Shown: positions 62,109 to 64,000 of the stretch, piece after piece
Layout of the letters: each line of letters starts with the position of its first letter
Position numbering within the stretch: position 1 is the first letter of the stretch
NCBI GenBank assembly: GCA_015231755.1
Contig: JADGAZ010000010.1
Location: 1 to 64,000 of the forward strand
Direction of reading: 5' to 3'
From: Magnetococcales bacterium
GTDB lineage: Bacteria; Pseudomonadota; Magnetococcia; Magnetococcales; Magnetaquicoccaceae
DNA length: 64,000 nucleotides
Program-made: the position numbers and the translations under genes
Notes under the pieces: model-generated
What the model was told of the DNA's origin: nothing
Seen by the model: only the letters and a program-made list of their open reading frames with translations
The model's database searches: none

Positions 62109-62396
62109 GTGACAAAATCTGCACAAAGGGGGGCATGTGGGGTTGGATTCAAGGCGTGGGCAAAGTTCTCCTCTGGAGTCCGATGTTTCATGCCCAGGAG
62201 ATTTTGTTGGAAACCAGGAATCAAATCAATACAATCGATGCGTTATCCACAAAAAGGCGCTTCAACGTTTTCTTCTATCTTTATATTCTTTAAAAAAAGA
62301 TGAAACCGCCATCAAAGCGGAATTTCATCCTGAAAGCGGGATATCGAAGAAAACCATGACGCAATCATTCACTCGGAAATCCTATGAGCAAAACCC
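62109..62396. other. Gap before hemE (288 bp)
   Basis: Slightly AT-rich gap with only short frames that lack ribosome-binding sites. It should contain the hemE promoter, but I cannot place it. No repeat of either family is seen here. Confidence 0.55.
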
Positions 62397-63464
62397 ATGC
62401 CTGAACCTCATCATCGTTTTTTGAGAGCCTGTCTCAGGCTGCCCACCGATCGGGTTCCAATCTGGATCATGCGTCAAGCCGGTCGTTATCTGCCGGAATA
62501 CATGGAAGTGCGCAGACAGGCCGGTGATTTTTTGTCGTTGTGCAAGAATCCGGAATTGGCCACGCAGGTTACCTTGCAACCCGTGGACCGATTTGGATTG
62601 GATGCGGCAATTTTGTTTTCCGACATTCTGGTAGTTCCCGAGGCCATGGGCATGGGGCTGCATTTTGGCTCCGGGGAAGGCCCGATCCTGGATCCGGCGA
62701 TCAACGCCCCCGGCGATGTGGAAAAATTGCGGGTTTTTGACCCGGAACAGGAGCTGGATTATGTCATGAACACCATCCGGACCATCCGGAGAGAACTGGC
62801 GGATCGGGTGCCCTTGATCGGTTTTTCCGGCAGTCCCTGGACTCTGGCCACCTACATGGTGGAGGGGGGATCGAGCAAGAATTTCTCACGCATCAAAGGG
62901 ATGATGTATGACCGTCCGGAAGTGCTCCAGGCCCTGCTGGATCGGCTGGTGGATGCGGTGACCCGTTATTTGAATGCCCAGATTCGCCATGGGGTTCAGG
63001 CTGTTCAAATTTTTGACACCTGGGGCGGTGTGCTGGGACATGACGAATTTCTGGAATTTTCCCTGGAGAGCATGCGCCGCATCGTCGCCGGATTGGAGCG
63101 CACCGGTCCGGATGGAACGGTGGTGCCGGTGATTCTGTTCGCCAAGGGGTGCGGCAGTCACCTGGAACGGATGGCCGCCAGCGGTTGCGACGTGGTGGGG
63201 TTGGACTGGACCACGGATCTGGCTCAGGCCCGGTTGCGGGTCGAAGGCCGGGTGGCGTTGCAAGGCAACATGGATCCGGCGGTGCTGTCCGCCACGCCGG
63301 AACGGATCCGCCGCGAAGCCGAACGTACCTTGAAAGCCTACGGTCCCCATCCGGGACATGTGTTCAATCTCGGCCACGGCATCACCCCGGACTGCGCTCC
63401 CCGCAAGGTGACGGCGCTGGTGGAGGCTGTGCAAGGATTTTCTTTCGGGAGTGCCTCCTCATGA
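62397..63464 (+). CDS. hemE: Uroporphyrinogen decarboxylase
   Basis: 355-aa cytoplasmic enzyme that decarboxylates uroporphyrinogen III to coproporphyrinogen III in haem synthesis. Hallmarks are [31 protein letters not shown] and [11 protein letters not shown], with GNMDPAVL and FNLGHGI near the C-terminus. The stop overlaps the hemN start by 4 nt, so the two consecutive haem enzymes are co-translated. Confidence 0.97.
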   Translation: MPEPHHRFLRACLRLPTDRVPIWIMRQAGRYLPEYMEVRRQAGDFLSLCKNPELATQVTLQPVDRFGLDAAILFSDILVVPEAMGMGLHFGSGEGPILDPAINAPGDVEKLRVFDPEQELDYVMNTIRTIRRELADRVPLIGFSGSPWTLATYMVEGGSSKNFSRIKGMMYDRPEVLQALLDRLVDAVTRYLNAQIRHGVQAVQIFDTWGGVLGHDEFLEFSLESMRRIVAGLERTGPDGTVVPVILFAKGCGSHLERMAASGCDVVGLDWTTDLAQARLRVEGRVALQGNMDPAVLSATPERIRREAERTLKAYGPHPGHVFNLGHGITPDCAPRKVTALVEAVQGFSFGSASS

Positions 63465-64000
63465 CCGGATCCCTCGTCTCCCAGGAGGTGCGTTTTGATC
63501 GCGCCCTGATCGAAAAATACGACCGGGCCGGACCCCGTTACACCTCCTATCCCACGGCTCCCCATTTTCACGAGGGGTTCGGACCCCGGGAGTTCCAGCA
63601 GGAGATCGCCCGCTCCAGCGCCGAACAGCCGGATCGGGCCCTTTCGTTGTATCTGCACATCCCGTTTTGCGACACGGTGTGTTACTACTGCGCCTGCAAC
63701 AAGATCATCACTCCGGACCGGGCACGGGCGGTTCCCTACCTGGAGGCCCTGATCCGGGAGATTTCCTTGATGGGTCGCCACTTCACTCCGGAGCGTCAGG
63801 TCACGCAGATCCACTTCGGGGGTGGCTCACCCTCCTACCTCACTTTGGACCAGACCCAGCGCCTCTGGGGGGTGCTGCGGGACCATTTCAACCTGGCGGA
63901 CCGGAGTCGCGGGGAGTTCGGCATCGAGGCCGATCCCAGAGAGTGTCCGGAAGGGACCATCGCCCGTCTGGCGGAAATCGGATTCAATCGGATTTCCTTC
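63461..64000 (+). CDS. hemN: Oxygen-independent coproporphyrinogen III dehydrogenase (5' part)
   Basis: The reading frame runs off the window edge, so only the first 180 codons are seen. [10 protein letters not shown] starts at the ATG overlapping hemE. The radical SAM motif is [11 protein letters not shown] (CxxxCxxCxC), preceded by [26 protein letters not shown] and [12 protein letters not shown] are typical of HemN. This version works without oxygen, which fits an anaerobic or microaerophilic life style. Confidence 0.95.
   Translation, partial: MTGSLVSQEVRFDRALIEKYDRAGPRYTSYPTAPHFHEGFGPREFQQEIARSSAEQPDRALSLYLHIPFCDTVCYYCACNKIITPDRARAVPYLEALIREISLMGRHFTPERQVTQIHFGGGSPSYLTLDQTQRLWGVLRDHFNLADRSRGEFGIEADPRECPEGTIARLAEIGFNRISF

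Noticed and set aside
62137-62424. 95-codon frame before and across the hemE start
   Set aside because: It has no ribosome-binding site or motif and overlaps the well-supported hemE start.

Overview
The window is about 64 kb of chromosomal DNA from a Gram-negative proteobacterium of roughly 58-60% GC by eye. Supporting genes are the class II (plant/alphaproteobacterial) glutamate-cysteine ligase, TrmFO instead of TrmA, ETF-ubiquinone oxidoreductase, FtsEX, AnmK, and a plsY/dprA/topA neighbourhood of the kind common in Alphaproteobacteria. The density of two-component and c-di-GMP proteins and many orphan hypotheticals would fit a deep-branching, motile lineage such as the Magnetococcales. That placement is inference: no rRNA or magnetosome gene is present.

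Layout. 0.0-10.4 kb: a minus-strand run in which an envelope protein, dprA, topA, an LTA-synthase-like sulfatase, a PAP2 phosphatase and a small protein follow each other closely, several with 4-nt overlaps. An Rpn-type nuclease gene separates this run from the dctP-like/plsY pair. 10.5-16.3 kb: ssb, an NrfJ-like lipoprotein, a zinc-finger membrane protein, divergent ftsEX, gcvH and tRNA-Val(GAC). 16.3-23.3 kb: an IS-like relic, then a minus-strand set of anmK, a 1611-aa secreted M36 protease and a phosphoesterase. 23.6-28.6 kb: tyrS, a DUF3592 protein, prmC and an M23 peptidase. 28.9-33.8 kb: a sugar cluster of a glycosyltransferase, a B12/radical-SAM enzyme and two nucleotide-sugar SDR enzymes. 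33.8-38.6 kb: two unknown AT-rich genes, trmFO and uvrD. 38.7-42.1 kb: a three-gene ABC exporter. 42.2-53.4 kb: a signalling block (MCP, an EAL-REC protein, two single REC proteins, a hybrid kinase, and a divergent REC/degenerate HD-GYP protein with a soluble kinase). 53.5-64 kb: ETF-QO, a PII-like protein, an SH3 protein, argB, gshA, aroE, a Nif3-like protein, an unknown gene, hemE and the start of hemN.

Two features cross these regions. First, an intergenic repeat family (called family A here) recurs at nine places. Its core is a hairpin of the type CTGGGAGAT-TC-ATCTCCCAG between A-rich and T-rich flanks. Copies are often inverted pairs. One pair (36139-36560) is a MITE-like unit with terminal inverted repeats over 100 bp long, and two outward arms flank aroE. 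Second, base skew changes sign at several of these repeats: the plus strand is G/T-rich on the left and C/A-rich on the right, whichever way the genes point. I regard this coupling as the most interesting signal in the window. It would fit recurrent breaks or strand exposure at the repeats, which is a hypothesis.

The signalling block has a compact AT-rich control region with three similar ATATCATAT-containing sites about 30 bp apart. The sugar cluster, the M36 protease with cohesin-like, dockerin-like and thrombospondin type 3 parts, and the two AT-rich unknown genes are the other accessory parts worth attention.
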